IMG/VR virus record: IMGVR_UViG_3300027739_000016
Span: 1 to 44,620 of that record
DNA from: a virus
Length of the DNA: 44,620 bases
Direction: 5' to 3' (one strand)
Shown: positions 27,201-35,076 of the stretch, one piece after another
How the letters are laid out: every line of letters begins with the position of its first letter
How positions within the stretch are numbered: the first letter of the stretch is position 1
Program-made: the position numbers and the translations under genes
The notes under the pieces: model-generated
What the model was told of the DNA's origin: nothing
Seen by the model: the letters and a program-made list of their open reading frames with translations, nothing else
Databases searched by the model: none

Positions 27201-29543
27201 TGCAGCCCAGCCTTCCATATCCTGGATACTGTGCTGGACTTCGTGAAGGACGACAGTCTCGGGGTCGATAGTCGAGTTCTTGTTTAACAGGAGTGTGTTT
27301 GTATCTTTGTTATAGCCTCCGTGGAGACCAGGATGCTCGTCGATTATCTGTACGTTGACATTCTTGAGATCCGGATACCGTTTGAAGAGTTCCGGGTGAT
27401 CCATGATATCAGACAGAGTCCCCTTCTTGAAGACGTTGTTCTTGATATTCCACTTCACAGTCTCGTCGAGGGAGACGTCGGAGTCTGAGATCTCCTTCCG
27501 GAGAGCTCCTTCCGGCCCCTTGTGCATCCCCGTGTAATCACGGATCGTGGCGGGACTGTGGCCTTCTGAATACATCTCTTCTGCAAGATCGGCTACGAAT
27601 CTTTCGTCGGGATCACTCCTGTCAGGGGCGACGTACATGTACTTATGGCCGTCTGCGTCTCCGCCAGAACGGATACCGTCACCCTTCGTCACGGTCCTAT
27701 GGGCGTCAGACATCACGGCGATTACTTCGGAGTCAGACATCTTTTCAAACATCTTGATCCCCTTCTGCCGAGCCCAGTTACGGAACCAGGCAGTAACCTT
27801 CTGTAACACGGACGCCTTGATAGGCCCGTTCTCAGACAGGTTAGCCAGAATCTCTTCCATCGCCCGTGCCGTCGGGTTCTTTCGGTTCTGATACAGCCGG
27901 GCCTTCTTAGGGTCTGCCAGGAAGGCGTCGGCCTCCTTACGCAGGGCTCCGTGACCCTTGTAGATGTTCATCAGGACGTTGTCGAGGTCTTCTGCAAACC
28001 TGTTGCCAAGACCCTTGTGACCCAGTGCCTCGTGGAACACGATCTTCGGGATCCGAGAAGGATCCTTGATGTTATGCGCCAGGACGTAGATCTTACCGTC
28101 CTTCGCCGCAACCGCCTCTGCCCTAGAAGCCTTGTCTGCCTTCATTCCCTTACGGACGGAGACAGGAAGCTGCTTCAGGTCGTCGACTACGACGAACTCG
28201 GGAGAGTTGACCCAGCCCTCTGTCGCCTGGGTGATAGATCCCTCGACGTCGGCACGGGGCACCCCACGGACCTTGGCAGCGGCCAGGGGGGCAGCAGGGG
28301 CTTCGACAACCGCAGGGGCTTCACCCGGGACAGGAGGGAGGGCCTCAGCCGGGGCGTCAAACGGCCTCGTGACTGCACCCTCGGGGGCGTCGAACGGACG
28401 ACCAGACGGGGTCTCTGCCACAGGGGTTGCCGAGGCTTCAGGCGTTCCAGGGCCTTCAGGAGCCTGTGCCGTCTTCGTCAGTCGCCCGCGGATCTCGTCT
28501 GCCAGGAAGGCAGGGACTTCCATCTTAGAACCGTCGGCATTCGTCATCACAATCGGGCCGTCGGTGTATGCGGCACCGTGTGCGATCACGCTCCCTTCGC
28601 CGTCCCGGATGGACACCGGGTGGTATTCCTTCCCGAAGTCGTCGAGGTTCGCAATCGGATCTACGTTCACAGGCTCTTCGGTGATCGGGCCGATGGTTAC
28701 GTCGCCTTCGTCGGAGACAGAGCCGTCGAGACCCTCACCGGTATCGGGAGTCCCTGCCTTGCCCTTCTGGGCGGCCTTGACCAGCTTCCCGATGCCTTCA
28801 AACAGACCCTGGGTTCCTGCCCCGAATACCGTCTGCATCGCGATCTGTTCGGGATCGAACGAATCACGGATGTCGTCGTACTTCTCACCAGCCTGGACTG
28901 CGAGGTCGGTCAGACCCGACACAGCACCCTGACCGATGACCCGTTGTAGGGCCGTGGCACCAGGAGAGAACGCGGTCTCTACACCCGTCCCGCCACCCAT
29001 CTCACCAAGGGTCCCGGGGATCCACTTACCAGACATCAGGGCCTCGACGAACGATTCGTCCTTAGCCTGGGCAGGATTCGCCTTGAACCAGTCTTCTTCT
29101 TCCTTACGGATACGGAGCTGCGCCTGCTTCAGCATCGCCTCATGCAACGCCTCGTACTGTTCAGGAGTCTTCCCCGGGAACTTCTTCTTCAGTCCGTCCA
29201 TCCCGAAGTCGGCGTAGTCGAGGAGCTTGCGAGCCACCCAGCCTACCGAACCAGACTGTCCGCCTTGGCGCCAGCCATGGGAGAAGCGGTCACCGAAGGT
29301 CGGTTCCGAATCGACACCAGGGAACTGGACGTCTTGGGGGTTGCCTGACTTGTCGTAAGACACCCGGGCCCCGTTGTCGGGATTAACCACCTTCGTGACC
29401 TTATTCGGGTCGAAGACAGGGGCTGAAATCCCGTCGGGATCTATGACCTTCGTGACCTTATTCGGGTCGAAGACAGGCTTAGGGCCCGGAGTCGGGTCGA
29501 TCACCTGGGTGACGTTATTCGGATCAAAAACCGGGCCTGCCAT
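24246..29543 (-). CDS. Giant internal virion / large polyvalent protein with two HEXXH sites (1765 aa)
   Basis: Likely ejected with the DNA. Residues 4-55 hold three copies of PVFDPNKVTKVIDP. A Pro/Ala linker covers about 365-430. A first metalloprotease motif, HEALGHKGLG, is near residue 503 and a second, HEVQHSIQDMEGWAAGG, near 766; the second is typical of large polyvalent protein-associated domains. The C-terminal third (from about 1190) is helical, with a conserved-looking SSFSTHGKNMLGN and membrane-active stretches such as LVLGSAVIGYFTILA. Such proteins guard or remodel the entering genome or host envelope. Exact domain names need profile searches. Confidence 0.85.
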   Translation of the reverse strand: MAGPVFDPNNVTQVIDPTPGPKPVFDPNKVTKVIDPDGISAPVFDPNKVTKVVNPDNGARVSYDKSGNPQDVQFPGVDSEPTFGDRFSHGWRQGGQSGSVGWVARKLLDYADFGMDGLKKKFPGKTPEQYEALHEAMLKQAQLRIRKEEEDWFKANPAQAKDESFVEALMSGKWIPGTLGEMGGGTGVETAFSPGATALQRVIGQGAVSGLTDLAVQAGEKYDDIRDSFDPEQIAMQTVFGAGTQGLFEGIGKLVKAAQKGKAGTPDTGEGLDGSVSDEGDVTIGPITEEPVNVDPIANLDDFGKEYHPVSIRDGEGSVIAHGAAYTDGPIVMTNADGSKMEVPAFLADEIRGRLTKTAQAPEGPGTPEASATPVAETPSGRPFDAPEGAVTRPFDAPAEALPPVPGEAPAVVEAPAAPLAAAKVRGVPRADVEGSITQATEGWVNSPEFVVVDDLKQLPVSVRKGMKADKASRAEAVAAKDGKIYVLAHNIKDPSRIPKIVFHEALGHKGLGNRFAEDLDNVLMNIYKGHGALRKEADAFLADPKKARLYQNRKNPTARAMEEILANLSENGPIKASVLQKVTAWFRNWARQKGIKMFEKMSDSEVIAVMSDAHRTVTKGDGIRSGGDADGHKYMYVAPDRSDPDERFVADLAEEMYSEGHSPATIRDYTGMHKGPEGALRKEISDSDVSLDETVKWNIKNNVFKKGTLSDIMDHPELFKRYPDLKNVNVQIIDEHPGLHGGYNKDTNTLLLNKNSTIDPETVVLHEVQHSIQDMEGWAAGGNKRSVLADMSPKQYRDFLDEAHSRLSKTVESFDYQAEKGTEVLNHPLVGELMKANKSIKASSSYEKSRGRYDIADNIRYKIFEDVTGIPREEAKYASRMNEEERGVWYMVVGESDLSGLIESIRLKKALADYPRKDLATLEKHWQDKRKIQQKLGARLDEDLFSAYENLFGEIEARDTMKRWKMTAEERKSNQPYDAEGDIPTDKVIVKTQRASGTSDMAEADNRYSMSPEEDADFERRLATLKSDKDIMQMAKAIGEGYKAPPSQTHDETKTLAEMLNISRAKFLKLHPGLKPEEAYGMSVFVTKGLEKTLDLSKKISRGGDMQNLDAFKRQVALMATTLDHYMNVRSDMGRVFNAMGIAADSKFGRGKAAELSKALSGVDLDDPDNLYRIADMLRASNDPQLAAKILQDLSKPFPEDYFTSLRYSLMLSSFSTHGKNMLGNITLALTDFLEHGLGAVAGQFRRFGKDGNDRITGQEMLYRMYGPLRAIAEMSTYKDTWEAVKIGHPTHTVSKVETHGHTLPLPWVTEYPKKLLAGADQFFRAFIENSQLYGLAVRQARKEGKKFGDAFERANEIIANPSEELLKQADVATSVIQLVDDPSALGAFFSKGKVRKAKMTGGERAIRFALQHVIPFSNVADRLLWTNLRRSPLGFLDKDNRRLWQSGSKANQDLVKARLVLGSAVIGYFTILASRGELTGNPPEDYARTKQNEMSGGTNKWNALKKDGEYTSLAGLDSVGALANIVATTVARHKSGEMDDLTFGEQMAQLAGTTGKLLADNAFTSQLGDYLQTAQRGQAGDQAINNVVPGMAASFVVPAIVKRVQDVNLDGYDRNTTGDGSLGDRIEGRIASGYPGYAETLPIKHDPLGRKIKKEGLTHHGIARTTKEDPDPVVQEVLRLSAEVDDTLVEPVKRGDVKGRKLDAEELEEYQELAGRWILEDLRNMMSDPEWEAADDNQRAEWVNEVVKAQKKNARDELYPKGE

Positions 29544-29555
29544 CTGTCTTCCTTC

Positions 29556-30458
29556 TTAATCGGGGACCATTCGTGATCCGTTCCAAGTGAACCAGTGTCC
29601 GTTGGATTCGACCCTGGCACCGGGTTTATACTTCGAAGCCCCTTGGGTCCTAGGACGCCCTGCTCCACTCGGAGGAGGCCTCTTGCTCGAAGCGCCCTTA
29701 GGCTTGTTTGCGTTGTCTCTTGAGATGTCGTTTCGGATCCCCGACTGTACCAGAGTCCCTCCTCGGAGAATCGTACCGGCCTTAAGCGCACGATCCGCCT
29801 GTTCTTCAGTCGCCCTGTTGTGGCGCCCTCGCTCGACAGAGTCGGAGGAAAGCCTCTGATCCGTCAGAAGGTCCTTTGGATCTACTTCACCCATCGCCCA
29901 CTGACGGAGTTCCGTCGGGTTTATCGTGTCAGGGATTTCAAACTCGTAGCCCTTAGCCTTGAGGTTCGCAATCACGGCCTCGCGAGGCATCCCAGCAATC
30001 AGCCACGAAGACGCCCTGGCCCTGGCAAGGCCCTCTTGTGCCGCACTCTCTTTGGCCGCAGCGGCGTTAGCCGTAGTCGTCTTAGCCTGGCTGTCCAGAT
30101 AGTCGTTGTAATACTTCTGGGCCAGAGCCGGGTTTACCTGTGCCAGTTTCTGGATCGACTCAAGGGGGTTGGAAGTAAAGCCTTCCATCGCGTCGCCGAC
30201 CTGCTGCTTCTCTTTGCCCGGGCCGTAGATTCTTTCACGACCGTCGTTGACAAGCATTCCGTCGCCAATCAGCCCGATGATGTCACGAAGACCGCCCTTC
30301 ATCCCGAACAGGCCCTTGTGGACCGGTTGGGGCGGGGCCGCAGGATCGAGAGAGCGGAAGCCGGATGCGTCAAACTGTTGGGCCAAAGGATCCTCGGGAT
30401 CCAGACCCGGGTAACGGTCCTGCTGACCGCCCCCCACGATGTTCTTGAGAAAACCCAT
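29556..30458 (-). CDS. Putative internal virion protein (300 aa)
   Basis: A Gly-rich N-terminus (MGFLKNIVGGGQQDRYPGLD), a helical Ala-rich middle (TTTANAAAAKESAAQEGLAR) and a basic Pro/Ser-rich tail ending NGHWFTWNGSRMVPD. Position between the giant polyvalent protein and another Gly-rich protein matches the ejection-protein genes of P22- and T7-like phages. TGATG overlap with its upstream neighbour. Function inferred from position only. Confidence 0.72.
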   Translation of the reverse strand: MGFLKNIVGGGQQDRYPGLDPEDPLAQQFDASGFRSLDPAAPPQPVHKGLFGMKGGLRDIIGLIGDGMLVNDGRERIYGPGKEKQQVGDAMEGFTSNPLESIQKLAQVNPALAQKYYNDYLDSQAKTTTANAAAAKESAAQEGLARARASSWLIAGMPREAVIANLKAKGYEFEIPDTINPTELRQWAMGEVDPKDLLTDQRLSSDSVERGRHNRATEEQADRALKAGTILRGGTLVQSGIRNDISRDNANKPKGASSKRPPPSGAGRPRTQGASKYKPGARVESNGHWFTWNGSRMVPD

Positions 30459-30913
30459 CAGCCGAGTGCCCCCCCTGACAACACAGTCCCCAGGAGACCC
30501 TGTAGACCGCCCTTCTTAGACGACTTCTGTACCTGACCCGCCTGGGTGATAAGACCACCTGCGCCGATACCGAGATTAGACATCCCGAGGAGTCGTTCAA
30601 GATACTTGTCGAGATACTGTTGATTCAGACCCTCCCCGTAACGGACAAGAGCCTTACCAGACGCGCCGGAACGTAGAAGCCCCTTTGCCGCCATGTTGCC
30701 CAGGACGCCGGTCGTCCCCTCTTTCGCCGCGAAATTAAACCCGGCGTTGTCCTTGAAACGATTGAATCCTGCCGCGTCTCCGCCGAGCAAGAGATCCCGC
30801 ATAGCAGAACCGCCCGAACCGGCGAGATCCATGACAGGTGACATAGAACCCGTCACCAGGTCGTTGTTTACGTTATAAGACTTAGACTTCTCTTTGCCCG
30901 ACAGGAAACCCAT
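30458..30913 (-). CDS. Putative Gly-rich ejection protein (151 aa)
   Basis: ATG at 30913 is preferred because AAGGAG lies six bases upstream; an ATG at 30928 overlaps that site. Gly/Ala-rich with helices (GLNQQYLDKYLERLLGM) and a C-terminal LQGLLGTVLSGGALG that could insert in membranes. Similar small Gly-rich proteins accompany internal virion proteins in podoviruses. Confidence 0.7.
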   Translation of the reverse strand: MGFLSGKEKSKSYNVNNDLVTGSMSPVMDLAGSGGSAMRDLLLGGDAAGFNRFKDNAGFNFAAKEGTTGVLGNMAAKGLLRSGASGKALVRYGEGLNQQYLDKYLERLLGMSNLGIGAGGLITQAGQVQKSSKKGGLQGLLGTVLSGGALG

Positions 30914-31313
30914 CCCTGACTCCTTCATACTCTTTCTTCGTCAAGACGAAGAGTTCATGGGGTCCTTCCGGAATCCTTACGAAACCGTGAGACGTAAAAC
31001 CGATCTTCCTATTGAACCATGCCGCGGCTCTGTTTCTGATCGGGGTGTAACCGACTATGACTTCTATCGGCGTCTGGGAGAATACGTAGTCCAGAACCTG
31101 TCTGGCTGTGTCCAGAGCCTTTCGCCCTTTCGTGACGTAAAACGTGTGCCCGTTATAGACACCAGGTCTTACGTACTCGAATAGGTTATAGTCTCCTTCT
31201 GACAGAGACACGAGGACGTTCCTGTCGTCAGACAACCAGAGTTCCGGATCAAACCCCCCGGCGAGTTCTTCGAAGCCTGCGAGTGTCTTTTTAAGACCTT
31301 CTATGTCTTTCAT
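30882..31313 (-). CDS. GNAT-fold acetyltransferase-like protein (143 aa)
   Basis: IEVIVGYTPIRNRAAAWFNRKIGFTSHG has the acceptor-helix and N-R-A-A pattern of GNAT motifs A and B. The Q/RxxGxG/A loop is degenerate, so activity is uncertain. Related proteins are common among structural genes of podoviruses. It overlaps both neighbours. Confidence 0.7.
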   Translation of the reverse strand: MKDIEGLKKTLAGFEELAGGFDPELWLSDDRNVLVSLSEGDYNLFEYVRPGVYNGHTFYVTKGRKALDTARQVLDYVFSQTPIEVIVGYTPIRNRAAAWFNRKIGFTSHGFVRIPEGPHELFVLTKKEYEGVRDGFPVGQREV

Positions 31314-31516
31314 GGCGAGAAGTTCATGAACCCCCTTCTTCGTGTCGTAACCGTCGCAGCGTCTCTCTGTCCGACGTAACCGTTTGTCTTAGACAGGATG
31401 ACGTTAGACGGAGGAAAGTACTGGGCGACGTAACCATTCGTCTTCGAAAAGATAATCGTACCGGGATTATATCCCTGTGCCGCGTATCCGTTCGTCTTGG
31501 CGATTCTGATGCCCAC
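31310..31516 (-). CDS. Small repeat protein: three SKTNGYVAQ units (68 aa)
   Basis: GTG at 31516 follows AGGAGG. About two thirds of the protein is three copies of (A/S)KTNGY(A/V)(A/G)Q, 16-17 residues apart. Such short beta-repeats occur in phage tail proteins and may trimerise or stitch onto fibres. The theme recurs as (V/L)SQAYVL in protein 33993-33148. Confidence 0.72.
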   Translation of the reverse strand: MGIRIAKTNGYAAQGYNPGTIIFSKTNGYVAQYFPPSNVILSKTNGYVGQRDAATVTTRRRGFMNFSP

Positions 31517-31526
31517 GGGAGCCTCC

Positions 31527-32498
31527 TTAGGTCACAGCCTCCCAGCCGTATTCAAAACCGGTACTGAAGTCACTAGCCGTCCAACCGACACCAGTTCCTG
31601 GATTCGTTGCCCAGGTGTATTGGTAGTTAGCGAAGCTAGTCGTCAGGGCGAAAGTCGTCCCGTAATATCGGGTACCAGACACCAGGACGTAAGGCTTCGC
31701 CTGTTGGGGTCCTGTGGCGTCGACTCGCATCAAACGGCCTGCTACGGTGAAACCTTGGACAGACTTCGTAGGCGACACAGTCGCGAAGGTGAAACTTCTT
31801 TTGTCTCCCGACGCAGCGAACTCGATGTAAGTCGCGTCAGAAAGCGCCGTCTCGTTCGCCGTCGTATAAAGCCCGGTACCCCCGGTGTCTGTCCCTGTCG
31901 CCGACGGCGGCGCTGTGAACAGGTTGTAACCGACGGTGCTTGTGTCTGACACGACGTACTGACTGAAACCAGTCGTACCACCGGTGGCGGGACTGAGTGT
32001 GTCCAACGACCTGAAGTTACTGTATGCGTTAAGGTTGAGCGTCGAAGAACTGTCGACCAGAGACCCGTTCTTGTACCAGGCGGCGACACCGTTTCCGGTG
32101 CCTACCTTGACGTGGATGTCTATCGTGTACTTCGTGCTCGACGAGATCGCCGAAGTAGTCCCGGAACCTACGTCGGTCCACGCCGATCCGTTCCAGTACT
32201 GAAGCTTCATCGTCGCCGTTCCGCAGAGGAGTCGGACGAAGGCGTTGCCTCCCGAGTCCTTGATGATGAACGGAGTCCTACCTGTACCGGCAGACGACGA
32301 ACCCATCCCGAGGTGGAAATGGAACCAGGCGTCGGTCAGGTTCGTCCCGTGGTTGTGGTTATAGGTGACTGAAGTCGACATCAGGGCGGCTGCACGACCG
32401 AAGGCAGAGTCATAGGCGGCGGCAGTCGTCGTCTCTGTGTTAGCACTACCGCCCCTGTCTAGGGCCTCGAATTCGGAACCGACGAAATATACGGTCAT
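31527..32498 (-). CDS. Lectin-like tail protein (323 aa)
   Basis: Beta-rich throughout, with a concanavalin-like pattern: FHFHLGMGSS, TMKLQYWNGSAWTDVG, TKYTIDIHVKVGTGNGVAAW. Gly/Ser/Thr-rich, no Cys in the first half except CGTATM. It probably binds glycans on the host surface. It starts in an ATGA overlap with the fibre gene. Fold inferred by eye. Confidence 0.65.
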   Translation of the reverse strand: MTVYFVGSEFEALDRGGSANTETTTAAAYDSAFGRAAALMSTSVTYNHNHGTNLTDAWFHFHLGMGSSSAGTGRTPFIIKDSGGNAFVRLLCGTATMKLQYWNGSAWTDVGSGTTSAISSSTKYTIDIHVKVGTGNGVAAWYKNGSLVDSSSTLNLNAYSNFRSLDTLSPATGGTTGFSQYVVSDTSTVGYNLFTAPPSATGTDTGGTGLYTTANETALSDATYIEFAASGDKRSFTFATVSPTKSVQGFTVAGRLMRVDATGPQQAKPYVLVSGTRYYGTTFALTTSFANYQYTWATNPGTGVGWTASDFSTGFEYGWEAVT

Positions 32499-33148
32499 GC
32501 CAGGGTTCCTTTCAACGTGACAGAAGTATTGGCGAACGTGGCGTCAGGAGACGCCTGAGCCGTGATCTTGAGTTCCTGACCAGCGGTAAAAGACAGGAGG
32601 CCTGTCCCTGACGTGCTGAAGGTAAACACCCCTGTCGTCGATACCGAAATCGTCCCTACAGAAACACCGGCCCGATAAACAGTCAGCGTCGCCGTCGCGG
32701 TAGGATTCGTACCACAGACACCGACGGATCCGACGAAGTCGTCAGGGAAGTCGACTGCGACAGGGAAGGTATGGAGTAGCATGATTTCAGTCGCCAGCGG
32801 GGCGTCTGTGAAACCAAACGGGACGTAGTAGGCTCCGCCACCGCCGTCGGCGATCGAGGTGATCCTGCCCTTGATGTCCACCGTTACGTCGGCGTTCGAG
32901 TAAGAGCCAGGGGTCACCCCGGTGTCGGTAAGCGACAACGTCCTGTTGGCTGAAAGGTCTCCGCCGCCTTGGAGTCCGCCTGACGTAGAGATCAGTGTCG
33001 TCTTGTCGGCCTTGGCGATAAGGGCGGCTTCGATTTCTGTCAGGAAACCTCCTCGGTCCCTGAGATACTTCAGGAAGTAGAGAGAAGGCTTTCCGTCTTC
33101 TGCCACGATCGACTGTCGAGAATCTAGGGGAGGGAGGTAGATAGCCAT
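32495..33148 (-). CDS. Tail/head fibre-like protein (217 aa)
   Basis: Contains the common fibre shaft block GGLQGGGDLSANRTLSL followed by DTGVTPGSYSNADVTVD and KGRITS, found in many phage fibre proteins. The C-terminal 90 residues are a beta-sandwich-like head. The N-terminus (AIYLPPLDSRQSIV) probably attaches to the virion. Confidence 0.75.
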   Translation of the reverse strand: MAIYLPPLDSRQSIVAEDGKPSLYFLKYLRDRGGFLTEIEAALIAKADKTTLISTSGGLQGGGDLSANRTLSLTDTGVTPGSYSNADVTVDIKGRITSIADGGGGAYYVPFGFTDAPLATEIMLLHTFPVAVDFPDDFVGSVGVCGTNPTATATLTVYRAGVSVGTISVSTTGVFTFSTSGTGLLSFTAGQELKITAQASPDATFANTSVTLKGTLA

Positions 33149-33993
33149 CAGCCGTCTCCGCCTTCGACGTCAATCGAGTCAACACGCTTCAGGGCGCCGT
33201 AGTCACGGATCTTATAGATCCGACCAGGGTTCCTCATAGAACCGAGCGACCGCCATTCGAGTCGGTTGTCGTAGTCGCCTGAGACGTTCTGCCGCGTCCC
33301 GCAGGATACGTAGTTATTCCCTCTGTCGTCAGACACCAGGAGTTCTACAGCAGTGAGGTCGACGTCGTCTAGATCTCCCAACGACCCGTTTACCAGGACG
33401 CCGTAGACAGGGACCGCAGCCCTTCCGTGTAACGTGTCGAACGCAGTCACCTCTCTCTCGAAAGAGTGTCGGCTGTCTGATCCGGAGTAAGAGTCGTCGT
33501 CTGCGACCCCGTCTGGATCGAGGAAGTAGAGGCTCCCGTTGGTGTCGTCACCCACGATGACGTTACTCCCGTAACCGGCGGCCCAGCGATTCCCCCCGTC
33601 CCAGTTGACCCCGGTGTAGGCCTTCCAGAGTCCTGTGACACCAGAACCCCAGACAGACCATTGCCCCGTCAAGGTGTCGTAGACAAGCGTCTCGGACGTT
33701 CCGAGTCGGAGAACATAGAAGTCGTGGCCGTCGAGAGTAAACGTCCAGACACGGACGTTCGGGTTATCCGACTGCATCCGTACGGCTACGAGGACGTAGG
33801 CCTGGGATACACTGACGGTGATTTCCGACGTCGTCGCGACACGGACATGCGCCTGTGCGACGCTGACGGTGCTCGAAGAGTCGAGGTCGCCTGCAGCCAG
33901 GACATAGGCCTGAGACAGGTAGGCGGTCGCCTCCGCCGTCACAGTCGCGAGGGTATACGCCTGAGAGACGTTGGTCGTTACGGCGGCTACCAT
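33148..33993 (-). CDS. Repeat-bearing protein with gp10-like C-terminal region (281 aa)
   Basis: Residues 6-68 carry four VSQAY(V/T)L-like beta repeats. From residue 73, RVWTFTLDGHDFYVLRLG and YDTLTGQWSVWGS match the part that normally follows the RIS(I/T)xAVEE block in P22 gp10-like stabilisation proteins, which here is in a different gene (36342-35077). The C-terminus NPGRIYKIRDYG is also typical. Likely the second half of a split protein. Confidence 0.7.
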   Translation of the reverse strand: MVAAVTTNVSQAYTLATVTAEATAYLSQAYVLAAGDLDSSSTVSVAQAHVRVATTSEITVSVSQAYVLVAVRMQSDNPNVRVWTFTLDGHDFYVLRLGTSETLVYDTLTGQWSVWGSGVTGLWKAYTGVNWDGGNRWAAGYGSNVIVGDDTNGSLYFLDPDGVADDDSYSGSDSRHSFEREVTAFDTLHGRAAVPVYGVLVNGSLGDLDDVDLTAVELLVSDDRGNNYVSCGTRQNVSGDYDNRLEWRSLGSMRNPGRIYKIRDYGALKRVDSIDVEGGDG

Positions 33994-34013
33994 TTCGTTT
34001 CCTTCTTAGAGAC

Positions 34014-35072
34014 TCAGACGGTCCGTGCGATCTTCAGAGTCGCTGCGTTAACCGTCGTAGGAGTCCAGACTGCGGCGACGTGGGGATCGAGTTCCGACAC
34101 GTCTGCGTGGTAAGTATAGGCCGTCGAGATCACCCGATCCTGGCCGTCGTCTGCGTCGCCAGAAGACAGAAGAGACACCTGAGTCTGGGCGTCACCGCCG
34201 TCAGACTTCTTCTCTCGGACGACAGTCATCAAAGCCTTTACGGCAACGACGTCGTCGGGGAGGTTCTCTAGTGTGACGATAGTCGCGGCAGGGAGTGTCG
34301 CGTCTGCCGAGATGTAGTCTGCGTCGTCGGGGGTTAGCTCGTCGATGACTCCGTACTTATTCGCACCCGTGCTGGCCCAGCCCGAAGACACGTCCCCGTC
34401 TGGCTGCAGGAGATAGACGGCGCAGGGGCCGACGAAGTCGTTGTTCACCGTACCGCTGTCGTCCCAGACGATGAAGTCGGTGACGTGGTAGCTGGTGCTC
34501 GAAGACGCGTCACAACCCATCGCGATCTGGCAGATGTCGTTAAACCCATCGGTCCTCGTTGTGTCGAGGCCAGTCAGATTCAGGACGGTGACACCCTCTA
34601 CCTTGACGACTACCGACCCGGTTGAAGCGTGGATGACACACTTGGCCTCGATATGCTTCCAAGACTGTGCCGTGATGACAGGACCTGCAGTCGTTCCGAG
34701 TGCCGTCGTCCCCTTGTAAGCCGTAATCGCCCCGTTAGACCGTACCGTGATGCGAACGAGGTCGTTGTTGTCGATGTTCCTGAACGAAATCGGATGGGCT
34801 TCGTTAGAAGCCGAGGCCGGAAGCTGATTCAGGTAGACACGGAGGGCTACGCCGTAGACGTCCCCAGGAGTCGCGACTGCGTAGCGGAGTGCGTCGGTGT
34901 CTGAGCCGACGAAGAAGACGGTGTTCGTCCCGTTAGGATCCGGGTCTTCCTGCGTCCCGCCGTTTACAGTGTTCTCACAGGCGGCATAGGCGCCGTCGAG
35001 AAGCTTCTGACGGACGGTCGAATTCTGTCCGACGCCGTAGCCTTGAAAATTGTCCATCCATACGATAGCCAT
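34014..35072 (-). CDS. Lectin-like (LamG/ConA) tail protein (352 aa)
   Basis: The first 220 residues have a jelly-roll pattern: WMDNFQGYG, VYGVALRVYLNQLP, SWKHIEAKCVIHASTG, VVVKVEGVTVLNLTG. The remainder is acidic and beta-rich. It resembles the protein at 32498-31527 in overall plan, suggesting a pair of receptor-binding subunits. It lies between the two halves of the gp10-like protein. Confidence 0.68.
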   Translation of the reverse strand: MAIVWMDNFQGYGVGQNSTVRQKLLDGAYAACENTVNGGTQEDPDPNGTNTVFFVGSDTDALRYAVATPGDVYGVALRVYLNQLPASASNEAHPISFRNIDNNDLVRITVRSNGAITAYKGTTALGTTAGPVITAQSWKHIEAKCVIHASTGSVVVKVEGVTVLNLTGLDTTRTDGFNDICQIAMGCDASSSTSYHVTDFIVWDDSGTVNNDFVGPCAVYLLQPDGDVSSGWASTGANKYGVIDELTPDDADYISADATLPAATIVTLENLPDDVVAVKALMTVVREKKSDGGDAQTQVSLLSSGDADDGQDRVISTAYTYHADVSELDPHVAAVWTPTTVNAATLKIARTV

Positions 35073-35076
35073 GTGT

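Noticed and set aside
27951-28949. Long plus-strand ORF opposite the giant polyvalent protein gene
   Set aside because: Arg/Gly/Val/Asp-rich antisense shadow of a strongly codon-biased gene; no ribosome site or promoter and opposite to the leftward operon.
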